Assembly: GCF_018219455.1 (NCBI RefSeq)
Contig: NZ_CP056122.1
Span: forward strand, 2,108,001-2,172,000
Length of the DNA: 64,000 nt
Reading direction: 5' to 3'
From: Moritella sp. 5
GTDB lineage: Bacteria; Pseudomonadota; Gammaproteobacteria; Enterobacterales; Moritellaceae
The first letter of the stretch is position 1. Every line of letters begins with the position of its first letter. A program made the translations under genes and the position numbers. Under the pieces are notes generated by a model that was not told where the DNA came from, did no database searches, and saw only the letters and a program-made list of their open reading frames with translations. Positions 53,531 through 62,854 of this stretch are shown in pieces.

Positions 53531-54451
53531 CTAGAATGGGTACCAGAACAACTCTGTTGCCATAACACGTTTGATAATGGCTAACGTTACTACCAAGGTA
53601 ATTAACCCCATCACAATGTAATCTTGTCTGGTCATTGGTTTTAAGCTGTACCACGTACGCATCTTATTATGACCAAAACCACGTAATGTCATCGCATTCG
53701 AAATCTCGTCTGCGCGATCTAGGCTTGAGAAAATTAATGGCCCTAAGATCTTGGCCACATTTTTAATACGCGACAGTACAGATACATTCTTTGATAAATC
53801 CACGCCACGTGCCTGCTGTGCATGCATGATGTTAACAAAATCATTCTTCACATCAGGTAAATAGCGCAATGTTAAGCTTACTGCATAGGCAATTTTATAC
53901 GGTACACCAAGGCGGTTTAAACTTGCAGCAAACTCAGTCGGATGTGTAGTAAAGACAAATACCAACGCAATTGGGAACATACTGAAATACTTCAGCGTTA
54001 CCGTCAGCAGGTAATACAAGGTTTCTTGTGTCAGGGAGTAATTTCCCCAGAGCGACAACAAAACGGTACTTGAACCTATATATTCAACGCCTTGCTGTGG
54101 TGCTAATAAGAACATAAACAATGCGTTCATAGTGAGTACACTTGCCGTGGCAATGAGCAAAGGTTTGTAAACCGGAAAAGGCACCTTAGTTAATTTAAGC
54201 AAGGTACAACCTGTAATGATTAGCGCGAGAATAAGGCGTAAATCAAAGGTTGTTAACACCACTGTTACCCAAGCTAAAAACAAGACGAACTTAGTGACAC
54301 CATTAAGCCGATGTAGGGCTGAATTGGTATTGACATAGTTAATACCAAAATCGATTTTTTTAGTTTTATTGACGTTACTTTTGTTGTTATGAAAAGTATT
54401 CTTTATCGTGTTTTTATTCATATTGTTTTTATTATTTGTGTTGCGCGTCAT
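53531..54451 (-). CDS. ECF transporter transmembrane subunit (EcfT)
   Basis: A 306-aa inner-membrane protein with about five to six membrane segments. The paired coupling motifs are QQARGVDLS and AMTLRGFGH (Ala-Arg-Gly type), which contact the ATPases. It is last of three genes; its ATG overlaps the stop of the ATPase gene by 1 bp (TAATG), which fixes the start. The first 35 residues are an unusual low-complexity run rich in Asn and Lys with no membrane character. Confidence 0.9.
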   Translation of the reverse strand: MTRNTNNKNNMNKNTIKNTFHNNKSNVNKTKKIDFGINYVNTNSALHRLNGVTKFVLFLAWVTVVLTTFDLRLILALIITGCTLLKLTKVPFPVYKPLLIATASVLTMNALFMFLLAPQQGVEYIGSSTVLLSLWGNYSLTQETLYYLLTVTLKYFSMFPIALVFVFTTHPTEFAASLNRLGVPYKIAYAVSLTLRYLPDVKNDFVNIMHAQQARGVDLSKNVSVLSRIKNVAKILGPLIFSSLDRADEISNAMTLRGFGHNKMRTWYSLKPMTRQDYIVMGLITLVVTLAIIKRVMATELFWYPF

Positions 54452-56145
54452 TATGAAGGCGTCACTTCAGATTTGATAAATTGCTGCATAAAACTATCTG
54501 TATTTTTGATACCAACAGCATTTGCAAGGGTATACAGGCTCGTTACTTTTAAGTTTGCACGGTCAAGTAGCGCAGGATCGCTGAACACTTGAGAAACCGG
54601 GGCATTGGCAATTAATTTGCTTTCTGCAATAACAATCGAACGCGTGGTGTATTCTAACACTAAGTGCATATCGTGAGAGATGATAAGAACAGTAATACCC
54701 AGCGTTTTGTTTAGTGTCTTAATAAATGACAGCATGGATGTGTAGTTACGATGATCTTGTCCTGCGGTTGGTTCGTCTAAAATAAGTAACTCAGGTTCTA
54801 ATGCTAAGATAGAGGCAATGGTTACGCGTTTTTTCTGACCATAGCTAAGTGCTTCAATTGGCCAGTGACGGTATTTAATTAAGCCGCATAAACCCAGTAC
54901 GTGTAATACTTTTTCTTCAACAAATACTTCGTCATGGCCACGGTTACGTAGACCAAACGCCACTTCGTCAAAAATCATATGATTAGAGATCATGTGATTT
55001 GGATTTTGCATCACAACGCCAATCTTTTGAGCCCGCTCAAAGATAGATAAGTCAGCAATATTTTCACCATTAAGCTTAATACTACCGGTATCTGGTGCGA
55101 TAACGCCCATAATCAGTTTGGTGATGGTTGATTTACCCGAGCCGTTCTTACCTAAAATAGAAACGAATTCACCACGATTAATGCTAAACGAAATACCTTC
55201 AAGGGCATTCTTTTCGCCAGTATAAGAATAGGTTAAATCATTGATTTCAATTAATGTATCGTTTGTATGGGGGTGAACAATAGGGGCTTGCGCATGAAAC
55301 CAATTGGTTAATGGCGTTTGATATTGTTTCAGATCCATCTTTTCAATATAAGCTGGATTATTAGTCGTTAGAATAGGGCAGTTTGCTGCTTTTAATGCCG
55401 AGATATAGAGAGGTTCACGAATACCATGAACCTGTAGTAACGGCGAAGCAATTATTTCGTCCGGAGACATATCGGCAATGATTTTGCCTTGTTCCATTAA
55501 GATCACGCGATCGACATGGCGGTGTAGTACATCTTCGAGACGATGCTCAATAATGATAACGGTTTTGCCAGTATCTCGATGCAGCTGATCGATAATTTCG
55601 ATAGTGGCTTTACCTGTTTTTGGGTCAAGGCTAGCAAGGGGTTCGTCGAATAACAAAATGTCTGTATCATCAATTAAAATACCCGCTAATGATACACGTT
55701 GTTTTTGACCACCTGATAATGCATATGGTGAATGATCAAGTAACTCATCAAGATCAACCATCGCGGCGGTTTTCTGCACGATAGACAACATCTCAGCTTG
55801 AGAAATCATGTTGTTTTCAAGCGAAAATGCAATATCTTCACCAATGCTCAAACCTACAAACTGGCTGTCGGTATCTTGTAATACAGTGCCCACTGCCTCG
55901 CTATAATCCTGCATACGTAACCCTGATACCTGCGTACCATTGATGGTTAAGGTACCAGACAAGTCACCTTTTATCGCATGCGGAATCAGACCGTTTAAGC
56001 ATTGCCCAAGGGTTGATTTACCACTACCACTTGGACCAATAATGACGATTTTCTCTCCTTTCTCTATCCTTAGATTTATGCCTTTTAGTGTCGCTTTTTC
56101 CTGCGAAGCATATTTAAAAGAGAAGTCAGAAAATTCGATAGTCAT
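54451..56145 (-). CDS. ECF transporter double ATPase (fused EcfA-EcfA)
   Basis: A 564-aa protein with two ABC ATPase domains. The first has GPSGSGKST (near 38-46), signature LSGGQKQR and Walker B DILLFDEPLASLD. The second, from about 300, has GKNGSGKST, signature LSYGQKKR and LLILDEPTAGQD. H-loop histidines are IIIEHR and IISHDMH. Fusion of the two ATPases is known in this ECF subfamily. It lies 6 bp after the S-component gene and overlaps EcfT. Confidence 0.92.
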   Translation of the reverse strand: MTIEFSDFSFKYASQEKATLKGINLRIEKGEKIVIIGPSGSGKSTLGQCLNGLIPHAIKGDLSGTLTINGTQVSGLRMQDYSEAVGTVLQDTDSQFVGLSIGEDIAFSLENNMISQAEMLSIVQKTAAMVDLDELLDHSPYALSGGQKQRVSLAGILIDDTDILLFDEPLASLDPKTGKATIEIIDQLHRDTGKTVIIIEHRLEDVLHRHVDRVILMEQGKIIADMSPDEIIASPLLQVHGIREPLYISALKAANCPILTTNNPAYIEKMDLKQYQTPLTNWFHAQAPIVHPHTNDTLIEINDLTYSYTGEKNALEGISFSINRGEFVSILGKNGSGKSTITKLIMGVIAPDTGSIKLNGENIADLSIFERAQKIGVVMQNPNHMISNHMIFDEVAFGLRNRGHDEVFVEEKVLHVLGLCGLIKYRHWPIEALSYGQKKRVTIASILALEPELLILDEPTAGQDHRNYTSMLSFIKTLNKTLGITVLIISHDMHLVLEYTTRSIVIAESKLIANAPVSQVFSDPALLDRANLKVTSLYTLANAVGIKNTDSFMQQFIKSEVTPS

Positions 56146-56151
56146 TTTTGA

Positions 56152-56700
56152 TTAATCCTCGGTCAGATTACGGCTTTGTTTTTTACGCTTTGCAAACGCA
56201 GTCAGTAGAATGTAGCCAACAATACCAATTAATATCGTATTGCCTGCTGCAATGATCGTTAATTGCGTCATGACTTTACTGAACGGTTCTGCGTAAAGAA
56301 TGCTATCGAGTAGTGCTGATACGCCATAACCGACGGTATTACCGACTAAGGCAAGTGCAACAAAAAGTGCCATATCCTTCATCGAAAATTGCCCTTTTTC
56401 TAAACGACCTTTTGTCAGTTTAGGGAATAACCCGATGATAAGACCCACAATACCCGAGCCTAATACCCACGTTAACCAAACACCCCAGCCAGAGAATAAA
56501 TCAGTAACCCAATGACCTATAAATCCTACTAAGAAACCAACAAATGGACCAAATAATACCGAGAAGAGTGCAAGCACTGCCATCGCAGGTTTAAGCGTCG
56601 TGTTTGCAAACACTGGTATACCAAACATAGGTAGTCCGCCGATGCCGTATAAAGCAGCACCAATTGCAATCACAACAACCGTTTTAGCTGAAAGATTCAT
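56152..56700 (-). CDS. ECF transporter S component (UPF0397 family)
   Basis: A 182-aa inner-membrane substrate-binding subunit with about five to six helices, the first gene of the S-A-T operon. The N-terminal [37 protein letters not shown] and [18 protein letters not shown] blocks are those of UPF0397, which databases place among ECF riboflavin-type S components. The vitamin carried is not proven. No FMN riboswitch or other aptamer is evident upstream. Confidence 0.88.
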   Translation of the reverse strand: MNLSAKTVVVIAIGAALYGIGGLPMFGIPVFANTTLKPAMAVLALFSVLFGPFVGFLVGFIGHWVTDLFSGWGVWLTWVLGSGIVGLIIGLFPKLTKGRLEKGQFSMKDMALFVALALVGNTVGYGVSALLDSILYAEPFSKVMTQLTIIAAGNTILIGIVGYILLTAFAKRKKQSRNLTED

Positions 56701-57036
56701 AATAAGCCTTGGGATAAATTAATGCGAAAAATTAAAGGTGCGAATTATACAGGAATACAGACTATTAAGGAAATAATTGTTGTTTTTCTCAATTATTTAA
56801 CATTTTAATCGTTTATTGTGTAGATATACGGCGGATGCGAAAAGTAAGCATGGGTTATAAAGCTGATTTTAAAGTATATGAGGTGATGGCATACGCTGTT
56901 TTACATTTTTTAAAACCATACAATTACTGTTCCTCGACTATAATAGAAGGTAATAACGATGTATGACCCTAATTCTTAATGAATTCAGTTTATGATGAAT
57001 TTGTAAGATTAGATGAGAGATATGTAGGATAGTATT
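56701..57036. other. Intergenic region upstream of the ECF operon
   Basis: About 336 bp between the divergent ECF operon and the small membrane protein. No vitamin riboswitch motif (FMN, TPP, cobalamin or preQ1) could be recognised and no gene is seen. Confidence 0.4.
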
Positions 57037-57204
57037 ATGGAAGATAAACAGTCTTTGTATATATGCTTTCAAGCTGTCGGTATTGTTTTTGGCTTTATTT
57101 TTGTCAATGATGTTGTGAATGAACGTTGGTTCGATGTTGGACTTATGTTTGTCGTTATGGCGATTTTATTAGTCGCAGTAGCTAAGATGTCAAAGATTGA
57201 ATAA
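57037..57204 (+). CDS. Small membrane protein (55 aa)
   Basis: A 55-residue protein with two hydrophobic segments (about 12-25, VGIVFGFIFV, and 33-48, VGLMFVVMAILLVAVA) and short charged ends. AGGA lies 7 nt before the ATG. The length and ribosome site suggest a real gene. No family recognised. Confidence 0.55.
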   Translation: MEDKQSLYICFQAVGIVFGFIFVNDVVNERWFDVGLMFVVMAILLVAVAKMSKIE

Positions 57205-57280
57205 GGTCGATTTTCAAAGATGGCTCAGTATTTGAAACCATCACTGACTATTTATTATCGACGACACGATTCTTTAGGTG

Positions 57281-58489
57281 TTATCTATCAGTGTACTTAG
57301 CAAGATAGAAATCAAAATTATTATTAATGAAAGTACTATAACCAACATAAACGTCGTTACCTTTACGGACAATACTACCTGTGCGTTGCTGCACTTCGTA
57401 TCCGGTATTCGCAACCGCAATTAATACTCCATCGTTAGTATATTTTTCATTATTACCATTACCAACAATAAATATACCCCCATTATCGTCAAGGTTAATT
57501 GCACTAATTTCACCTTGTTGATTGCTCACATGCCAAATAATATCGCCGTTCGCTTGCATCTTAATGAGATCTCTATTTGACGCATCTGAAAACGCGATAA
57601 ATAATTCATCTTGTGCATTCTTTTGAAGAATCACAGGGCCTGGTAGCGCATAACTGTCCTGGTTACCATATACGTTATTACGCCACAATAGTTGACCGTT
57701 AGTATCAATTGATTGAATTTGTAGATCACGATCTTTAGTCATGATGATCGAAATAATAGAACCGTCAGCTAAAACCGTGGTTTCAGCTTCTGCAAATGTG
57801 TCTTCAGTTTGTGCTTGTGTCCATTCTAATTGGCCTAATGCATTGTACTTACTCACGCCTTTACGGCCAGAAACATACATATTATTATTCGTATCGAGTT
57901 CAATATTCCAAGCCTGTTGATCTGGATGTTCGATGTTTAATTGTTGTTCACCGTCAGTGTTAAAGATCTGAGTATTAAGCCCTGTTACATAAAGTTTGCT
58001 ATTTTTAAGCTTAAGATCTCGAACGTCATATTCATTACTGATTATTTGTTCCCAAATTATGCTCCCATCGGTAGAAAACTTAGCGAGTAGTGATGCGCGA
58101 GATCCTTGAGCATTATTTTGTAGATAGGCTGTTGCAGTGATATAGATATTGTCTTCATCATCGATAACCATCGCCGTTATATCTTCATCACTGCGTGATA
58201 ATCCGTGAGTCACATCATGCTCAACCGTCCAGATTGTGTTACCAGATGTGCCGTATTTTACTAATAGCATGTTTTGAACTCGATCACGGCCTGTTTTAAT
58301 CGTCTCACCGGCTTGAATTATATTACCGGCACCATCGATCACTTGTGCAGATAACCATTCTACTGTTGTTTCTTCCGTTTTACTGTTGTCGTAAAATTTA
58401 ACCCAATCAGGTGCAATGAAAGTGACATCGCAACCACTTAAGGATAGGGCTGCTACTAATAAACTGGTTTTAATTATCGAATTTTTCAT
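57281..58489 (-). CDS. Lipoprotein with beta-propeller (SBBP/PQQ-like) repeats
   Basis: A 402-aa protein with a lipoprotein signal ending LSLSGC (Cys near 20). The rest is a series of 40-55-residue repeats with motifs such as WTVEHD, DDEDNIYITATA, WEQIISN, TNNNMYVSGRKG and WRNNVYG, the pattern of SBBP/YncE-like propellers. It probably sits at the outer membrane or periplasm. Function unknown. The frame is open to 58576, but GGAC before the ATG at 58489 and the signal peptide favour the shorter start. Confidence 0.75.
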   Translation of the reverse strand: MKNSIIKTSLLVAALSLSGCDVTFIAPDWVKFYDNSKTEETTVEWLSAQVIDGAGNIIQAGETIKTGRDRVQNMLLVKYGTSGNTIWTVEHDVTHGLSRSDEDITAMVIDDEDNIYITATAYLQNNAQGSRASLLAKFSTDGSIIWEQIISNEYDVRDLKLKNSKLYVTGLNTQIFNTDGEQQLNIEHPDQQAWNIELDTNNNMYVSGRKGVSKYNALGQLEWTQAQTEDTFAEAETTVLADGSIISIIMTKDRDLQIQSIDTNGQLLWRNNVYGNQDSYALPGPVILQKNAQDELFIAFSDASNRDLIKMQANGDIIWHVSNQQGEISAINLDDNGGIFIVGNGNNEKYTNDGVLIAVANTGYEVQQRTGSIVRKGNDVYVGYSTFINNNFDFYLAKYTDR

Positions 58490-58793
58490 TGAAATGTCCT
58501 TGTTGAATGAATTCATTAGTGTGACAGCAAATAGCACTAAGAGAGTCTTTACTCTAATGCCCATATACAATAGCAATAAACAAGAGTTGTGGCAATGTTG
58601 TAAAATCCATTTAAATCATGTGGTTACATGGTTTTGGGTGGTTGTGGTGTATATGGTTTTGATGATGATTTTATATAGTGATTTGCGGTGTTATTTGCGT
58701 GAAAGTAACTGATTGGTGTCTTTAATAAAAAATGTTGTAAATTATGTATACTTGGTGAGAGATTTATCTCGAAGATAAATAATGCTTATACTA

Positions 58794-58829
58794 AAAAAAC
58801 CTAGTGAATTAATCATCACTAGGTTTTTG
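58794..58829. terminator. Terminator after the TetR gene
   Basis: CCTAGTGA and TCACTAGG pair in an 8-bp stem with an 8-nt loop, flanked by A5 on the left and T5 on the right, so it can act on both strands. It lies 29 bp past the TetR stop (minus strand). Confidence 0.85.
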
Positions 58830-58857
58830 TTTAAGCAGATCTTGCAAGGTTCGCTAC

Positions 58858-59499
58858 TTAGTTAAACAAACTTGTTGCTTCAACAGGGTTTTGCTCAACT
58901 TCGTGTAAATATTTTTCTTTAGATTCGTGAGAAAAATAAGGTTCCACTAACATGATAATACGCAATACGATACGCTGTGTAATTTCTTGAAGATCGTAAT
59001 CTTCTTCAGCTAACTGTGTATCTAATGAGTTCGTCGCAATTAAACAGATCGTATCAGCCATTGAGCTTTGTTGTGCTTCCGTCATCTTTATTTCACTGTT
59101 CTCATTTAATGAAACAAGCATTTTTAAGAAAAAACTGTGATGGTTATGAACTAAACGCATAAATCGTCGTTTTAGCAATTTGTTTTCATCAAAAATAACT
59201 TTCATATCACGATAGAAGAAGGAGTATTGTTGAATCAAACCAACGTACACATTTAAGTATGCCCAGTAATCTTCAAATGCTTGTACATCATCTTCATAAA
59301 ATGACATAAGTTTATTAATTGCTGCTTCATATTCGTAGAACAACTCGGTGAGTAATTGTTCCTTGCCATTGAAATGATAATATAAATTACCAGGGCTGAT
59401 CTCTAAAGCATTGGCAATTTCAACCGTGGACACTTTGACGTGTCCGTATTGGCTGAACATTTCTAAGCTACACTGTAATATCCTATCGCGTGTTTTCAT
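58858..59499 (-). CDS. TetR/AcrR-family regulator
   Basis: A 213-aa regulator. The N-terminal helix-turn-helix is VKVSTVEIANALEISPGNLYYHF (near 24-46), and the rest is a helical ligand domain with a long C-terminus (TetR_C). It is 9 bp after the second WS/DGAT gene on the same strand, so it probably controls lipid storage, and fatty acyl-CoA is a plausible but unproven ligand. The WS/DGAT stop TAG overlaps the AGGA ribosome site. A GTG three bases earlier is also possible. Confidence 0.87.
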   Translation of the reverse strand: MKTRDRILQCSLEMFSQYGHVKVSTVEIANALEISPGNLYYHFNGKEQLLTELFYEYEAAINKLMSFYEDDVQAFEDYWAYLNVYVGLIQQYSFFYRDMKVIFDENKLLKRRFMRLVHNHHSFFLKMLVSLNENSEIKMTEAQQSSMADTICLIATNSLDTQLAEEDYDLQEITQRIVLRIIMLVEPYFSHESKEKYLHEVEQNPVEATSLFN

Positions 59500-59508
59500 C
59501 ACTTTTTC

Positions 59509-61113
59509 CTAAACTGATGCTGATACAGTTTTAGTCTCTGTATCAGTAGAAATAATATCGGTTGGTGGTGTATCAACACGGCTTATTCTTGGTTGCTGTG
59601 TTACCGGCGGAGTTTCAATATCGGTAGTATTTTGTGCGTCTGCTAATATTTGTTCGATCACAGCTAAGCTTTCTTGCTTAATATCAGAGTTAGCATTCGT
59701 TATTGCTAATAGTGCAATTTGTTCTGAAACCGAGATTGATGCACTTTTTAGTACTTCGTTTTCAAGTTCAATAAATGCTTTATTGATATAATCAGCAAGA
59801 TCCGCTAGATCAGGTAGCGCAGATCGGCATGATACTAAGCCGACATTGATCAATCCGTTGTAGCTATATAATGTAATGTTTAAAGACATTCCTGGTGGAA
59901 GTACCGAAATAGGGAAGCATTGTTCCATTTTCGCACCCATCATATATAGGGGATGTTGTGGGCCTGGAACATTTGAAATTAGCACATTACCCATTGGCGG
60001 TAATACGGTATCCAAATTGAAAAATTCGCTAACGACAGCAAGGCCTTGGCTTGCCATTGTATAGCTTGTTAGTGCTTCTTTTGTGAGTAAACGTGTTTCA
60101 TTTTTTAATTTGATACACGAATCTTTAATTGTCATTAAACGTTCAAGCGGTGATTCACCATGATAAGCTAATTCAACTAAGCTGATTGCAACTTGATTGT
60201 TGGTTACGGTATCGCTAGCGTCACGTAAGCTCATTGGCATTTGTGCAACAAGCGGTTTTTTAAGCTTAAAATTCTTGCTTTCAAGATAGTTATGAATAGC
60301 CATATCACAGATGGTGACAACTACATCATTGATTGTTGCGCCTGTCATTTTACCTATGCGTTTAACACGTGTTAACGACAGAGCTGAAACAGCTGCACGG
60401 CGCGCACGTTTGGGACTCACAGAGAAAGGTGTTTTAGGCGCCATAAACGGTGTCGGCATATCCGCTTTATACACATTTGCGGCTTGGAAAAGCAATTTTG
60501 TCGTTAGTTTCGTCAGTGATGGGATTGACTTAACTTGGCCTGCCAGTTTCTTGGACGTTTTTGTGAGTGACGAAAGCATACTATCAAGCTGTTTTTCTTT
60601 CTGCTCAAGTTCAATATTCCAAAATGCTGTCATTGGCGCATCAGTATTCTGACTTAAATATGACATTAATAGTTGATTGGCTTTTGCGCCGTCAGTGAAC
60701 GCGTGGTGTGCTTTTAGATAGATAGCGAATTTGTTATCTTCTAAGCCATCAATCAGAATCATTTCCCATAAAGGTCGATTTCTATCTAATAGTGTTTCAT
60801 GCTGATGTTCAACAAAGTGAAGCAGCTGACTTTCATTGCCTGGTTGCGGTAGCATTGCAAATCGTACATGATAAGAGAGATCAATATTGTCATCTTCTTT
60901 CCAGTAATATTGTCCAGTGAGCTGTTTTTTCAGTTTTAAATTAAACGGTTTCTTAATGTCATCCTGCGACATTAAACTGTCGAACAGATCCCGAGTAAAG
61001 TTGCCTTCGTAATTTTTAGGCGCGGTAAAAATTTGTAATCCGGCTACATGTTTAGGACTGGCAACTGTTTCTGTGTATAAGAAACCCATATCAACTAGCG
61101 TTAGTGCTTGCAT
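59509..61113 (-). CDS. Wax ester synthase/diacylglycerol acyltransferase (WS/DGAT), copy 2
   Basis: A 534-aa acyltransferase closely related to copy 1. HHAFTDG is at 136-142, and the LVAQMPMSLRDASD and VLISNVPGPQH blocks are intact. It differs from copy 1 mainly in the C-terminal tail, which is longer and Thr/Pro-rich (TPPVTQQPRISRVDTPPTD), probably disordered. It is the first gene of a two-gene operon with the TetR regulator. Confidence 0.9.
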   Translation of the reverse strand: MQALTLVDMGFLYTETVASPKHVAGLQIFTAPKNYEGNFTRDLFDSLMSQDDIKKPFNLKLKKQLTGQYYWKEDDNIDLSYHVRFAMLPQPGNESQLLHFVEHQHETLLDRNRPLWEMILIDGLEDNKFAIYLKAHHAFTDGAKANQLLMSYLSQNTDAPMTAFWNIELEQKEKQLDSMLSSLTKTSKKLAGQVKSIPSLTKLTTKLLFQAANVYKADMPTPFMAPKTPFSVSPKRARRAAVSALSLTRVKRIGKMTGATINDVVVTICDMAIHNYLESKNFKLKKPLVAQMPMSLRDASDTVTNNQVAISLVELAYHGESPLERLMTIKDSCIKLKNETRLLTKEALTSYTMASQGLAVVSEFFNLDTVLPPMGNVLISNVPGPQHPLYMMGAKMEQCFPISVLPPGMSLNITLYSYNGLINVGLVSCRSALPDLADLADYINKAFIELENEVLKSASISVSEQIALLAITNANSDIKQESLAVIEQILADAQNTTDIETPPVTQQPRISRVDTPPTDIISTDTETKTVSASV

Positions 61114-61592
61114 GTTATCTAATCCCTATGCAGTAAATCCATAAAATAGAGTGTTTAGATATTTAGCTCTACTTTTTCATTTGTCTATAACTATATGGGT
61201 ATATGTTAGTCCCTTGTGTTACATTTGTAAATAGTGACAAAGTGTTAACTTAAATCTTAAGCGTATGAAAATAGTATTAAATGTACTATTTTTCGTGTTA
61301 CAGCTGCTTTTTAATTGGCGATTTTTTAAATCTTAATTCGATGGTGATATACCACGAAGGCAGTATATAAAAAGGGTTAGCTTGATAGAGTTAATAACAC
61401 CTCGAGGTGTTAGCGGTAACATCACTAACTTTGTAACATGATAAAGTGACTGGTAAATATTAATAATTATTTATTTAAGTATATTGACGAGCTGTGTAAG
61501 TTGGGAAACCTGTTCTAACTATAAATCGCGTTATAAGTTGGTTGTTTTGAAACAATGAGTAAAGGTAGAATGCGGGGAGGGAATCGGTCGTA
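61114..61592. other. Divergent non-coding region upstream of WS/DGAT copy 2
   Basis: This region of about 480 bp is A+T-rich and holds no gene. The one conspicuous element is the palindrome at 61395-61412. The promoters of the WS/DGAT-TetR operon and of the NlpC gene should be here. Confidence 0.45.
61395..61412. promoter_or_regulatory. 18-bp perfect palindrome, candidate operator
   Basis: TAACACCTCGAGGTGTTA is perfectly symmetric and lies between the divergent WS/DGAT-TetR operon and the NlpC/P60 gene. The size suits a dimeric repressor such as TetR, but it is 282 bp from the WS/DGAT start, far for a simple operator, and copy 1 has no clear counterpart upstream. Confidence 0.4.
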
Positions 61593-62096
61593 ATGGATGA
61601 TGTTGTAGTGTTTAAGTCTTTATTGTGTTCTATGTTGTTGGTCTTAATTTCAGGTTGTAGTCAGCAGGTAGCAATAAAACCTTCAGATCCTACAATAGCA
61701 GTTAATCGACCAACACCAGAACTCGACTATGTTCAACGTCAGTTACTCGCACAATATAAAGATTGGTATGGGACGCCTCATCAATGGGGTGGGATAAGTA
61801 AGAGTGGGGTAGATTGCTCTGGCTTAGTTAAGCTGACGTTTAGACAGCAGTTTTCTATTCATCTTCCTCGTACGACTGCCGAACAAGTAAAAGTGGGGTA
61901 TTCAATTAAACGCCAGCAATTACATACTGGTGATCTCGTGTTTTTTAAAACAGGGGTTAATGTACGTCACGTCGGTATTATGGTTGATGACTTGCAATTT
62001 TTTCATGCATCCAGTAGCCGTGGGGTAATCTTATCTCGTTTGGATAATCCATATTGGAACCGCCACTATTGGCAATCAAGAAGAGTTGATTTATAA
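61593..62096 (+). CDS. NlpC/P60-family cell-wall lipoprotein
   Basis: A 167-aa lipoprotein: signal peptide with lipobox LVLISGC (Cys22), then an NlpC/P60 domain with the catalytic triad Cys75 (VDCSGLVK), His126 (RHVGIM) and His138 (FFHAS). It probably cleaves peptidoglycan stem peptides from the outer membrane's inner face. It resembles Spr/NlpC. The next gene starts immediately after its stop. Confidence 0.9.
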   Translation: MDDVVVFKSLLCSMLLVLISGCSQQVAIKPSDPTIAVNRPTPELDYVQRQLLAQYKDWYGTPHQWGGISKSGVDCSGLVKLTFRQQFSIHLPRTTAEQVKVGYSIKRQQLHTGDLVFFKTGVNVRHVGIMVDDLQFFHASSSRGVILSRLDNPYWNRHYWQSRRVDL

Positions 62097-62642
62097 ATGA
62101 TGGAACAGAAATTAATTAAAGTTATTGTTGGGTCTAAAAATCCAGTGAAGGTAAATGCTTCACGTACTGTTATTGCTCAACTGTATCCCGAGCATATTGT
62201 GGAATGTGATGGTATCGACGCACCTTCGAATGTCCCAGACCAACCCATGGATGCCTCTGAGACACGTGAAGGGGCTATTAATCGCGTTAAATATTGTAAA
62301 CAGAATGCAGATGCCGATTTTTATATTGCAATCGAAGGTGGCGTTGATTTACTCGATGATGGACCTGCAACATTCGCATATGTTGTTATTGCTAATAAAG
62401 AACAACAGTCGGTAGGACGTAGCGCTGCGTTACCATTACCTACACCCATTTATCAATCATTATTAAACGGAGATGAATTGGGACCAGTGATGGATAAATT
62501 GTTTAAGACAGTCAACATTAAACACAAAGGAGGGGCGATTGGTTTGTTAACGAATGGGCATGCAACCCGCGAAAGCAATTATACCCAAGCACTGACATTA
62601 GCAATGGCCCCCTTTTTATACCCTGATCTTTATAACCAGTGA
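62097..62642 (+). CDS. yjjX: Inosine/xanthosine triphosphatase YjjX
   Basis: A 181-aa cytoplasmic NTP pyrophosphatase of the DUF84 family. It carries VGSKNPVKVNA, the QPMDASETREGAINR block and YIAIEGGVD, all conserved in E. coli YjjX. It removes non-canonical purine triphosphates such as ITP and XTP. It starts right after the NlpC stop (TAA-ATG), so the two are co-transcribed. The second Met may be the true start. Confidence 0.88.
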   Translation: MMEQKLIKVIVGSKNPVKVNASRTVIAQLYPEHIVECDGIDAPSNVPDQPMDASETREGAINRVKYCKQNADADFYIAIEGGVDLLDDGPATFAYVVIANKEQQSVGRSAALPLPTPIYQSLLNGDELGPVMDKLFKTVNIKHKGGAIGLLTNGHATRESNYTQALTLAMAPFLYPDLYNQ

Positions 62643-62785
62643 TCTTTAATCGTTCATGATTTGTGTCGCTAATATTCTTATATAAATAGTCACTTCATAT
62701 ACGTAGTTACTTTGATCTAGCTATCATTTTAGATTGTTATTTAAACGCTTTGTAATTTAGTATGAGTAAACATAATAATCGCTAT

Positions 62786-62800
62786 TGATAATCATTCTCA
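62786..62800 (+). promoter_or_regulatory. Fur box before the cysteine-rich gene
   Basis: TGATAATCATTCTCA matches the 7-1-7 Fur consensus in 13 of 14 bases, with outer AT extensions on both sides. It lies 54 bp before the ATG at 62855, a normal repressing position. Confidence 0.82.
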
Positions 62801-62854
62801 ATTGGGGTTATTATGAATATATGGAGCTATAGCGCGTTTATAAGGGATTAAATC

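Noticed and set aside
56701-57036. Vitamin riboswitch upstream of the ECF operon
   Set aside because: Looked for FMN, TPP, cobalamin and preQ1 signatures by eye; no conserved core recognised. A covariance search could still overturn this.
58416-58712. 98-codon plus frame over the propeller lipoprotein start
   Set aside because: It overlaps the signal peptide of the minus-strand gene and runs into A+T-rich intergenic DNA; likely chance.
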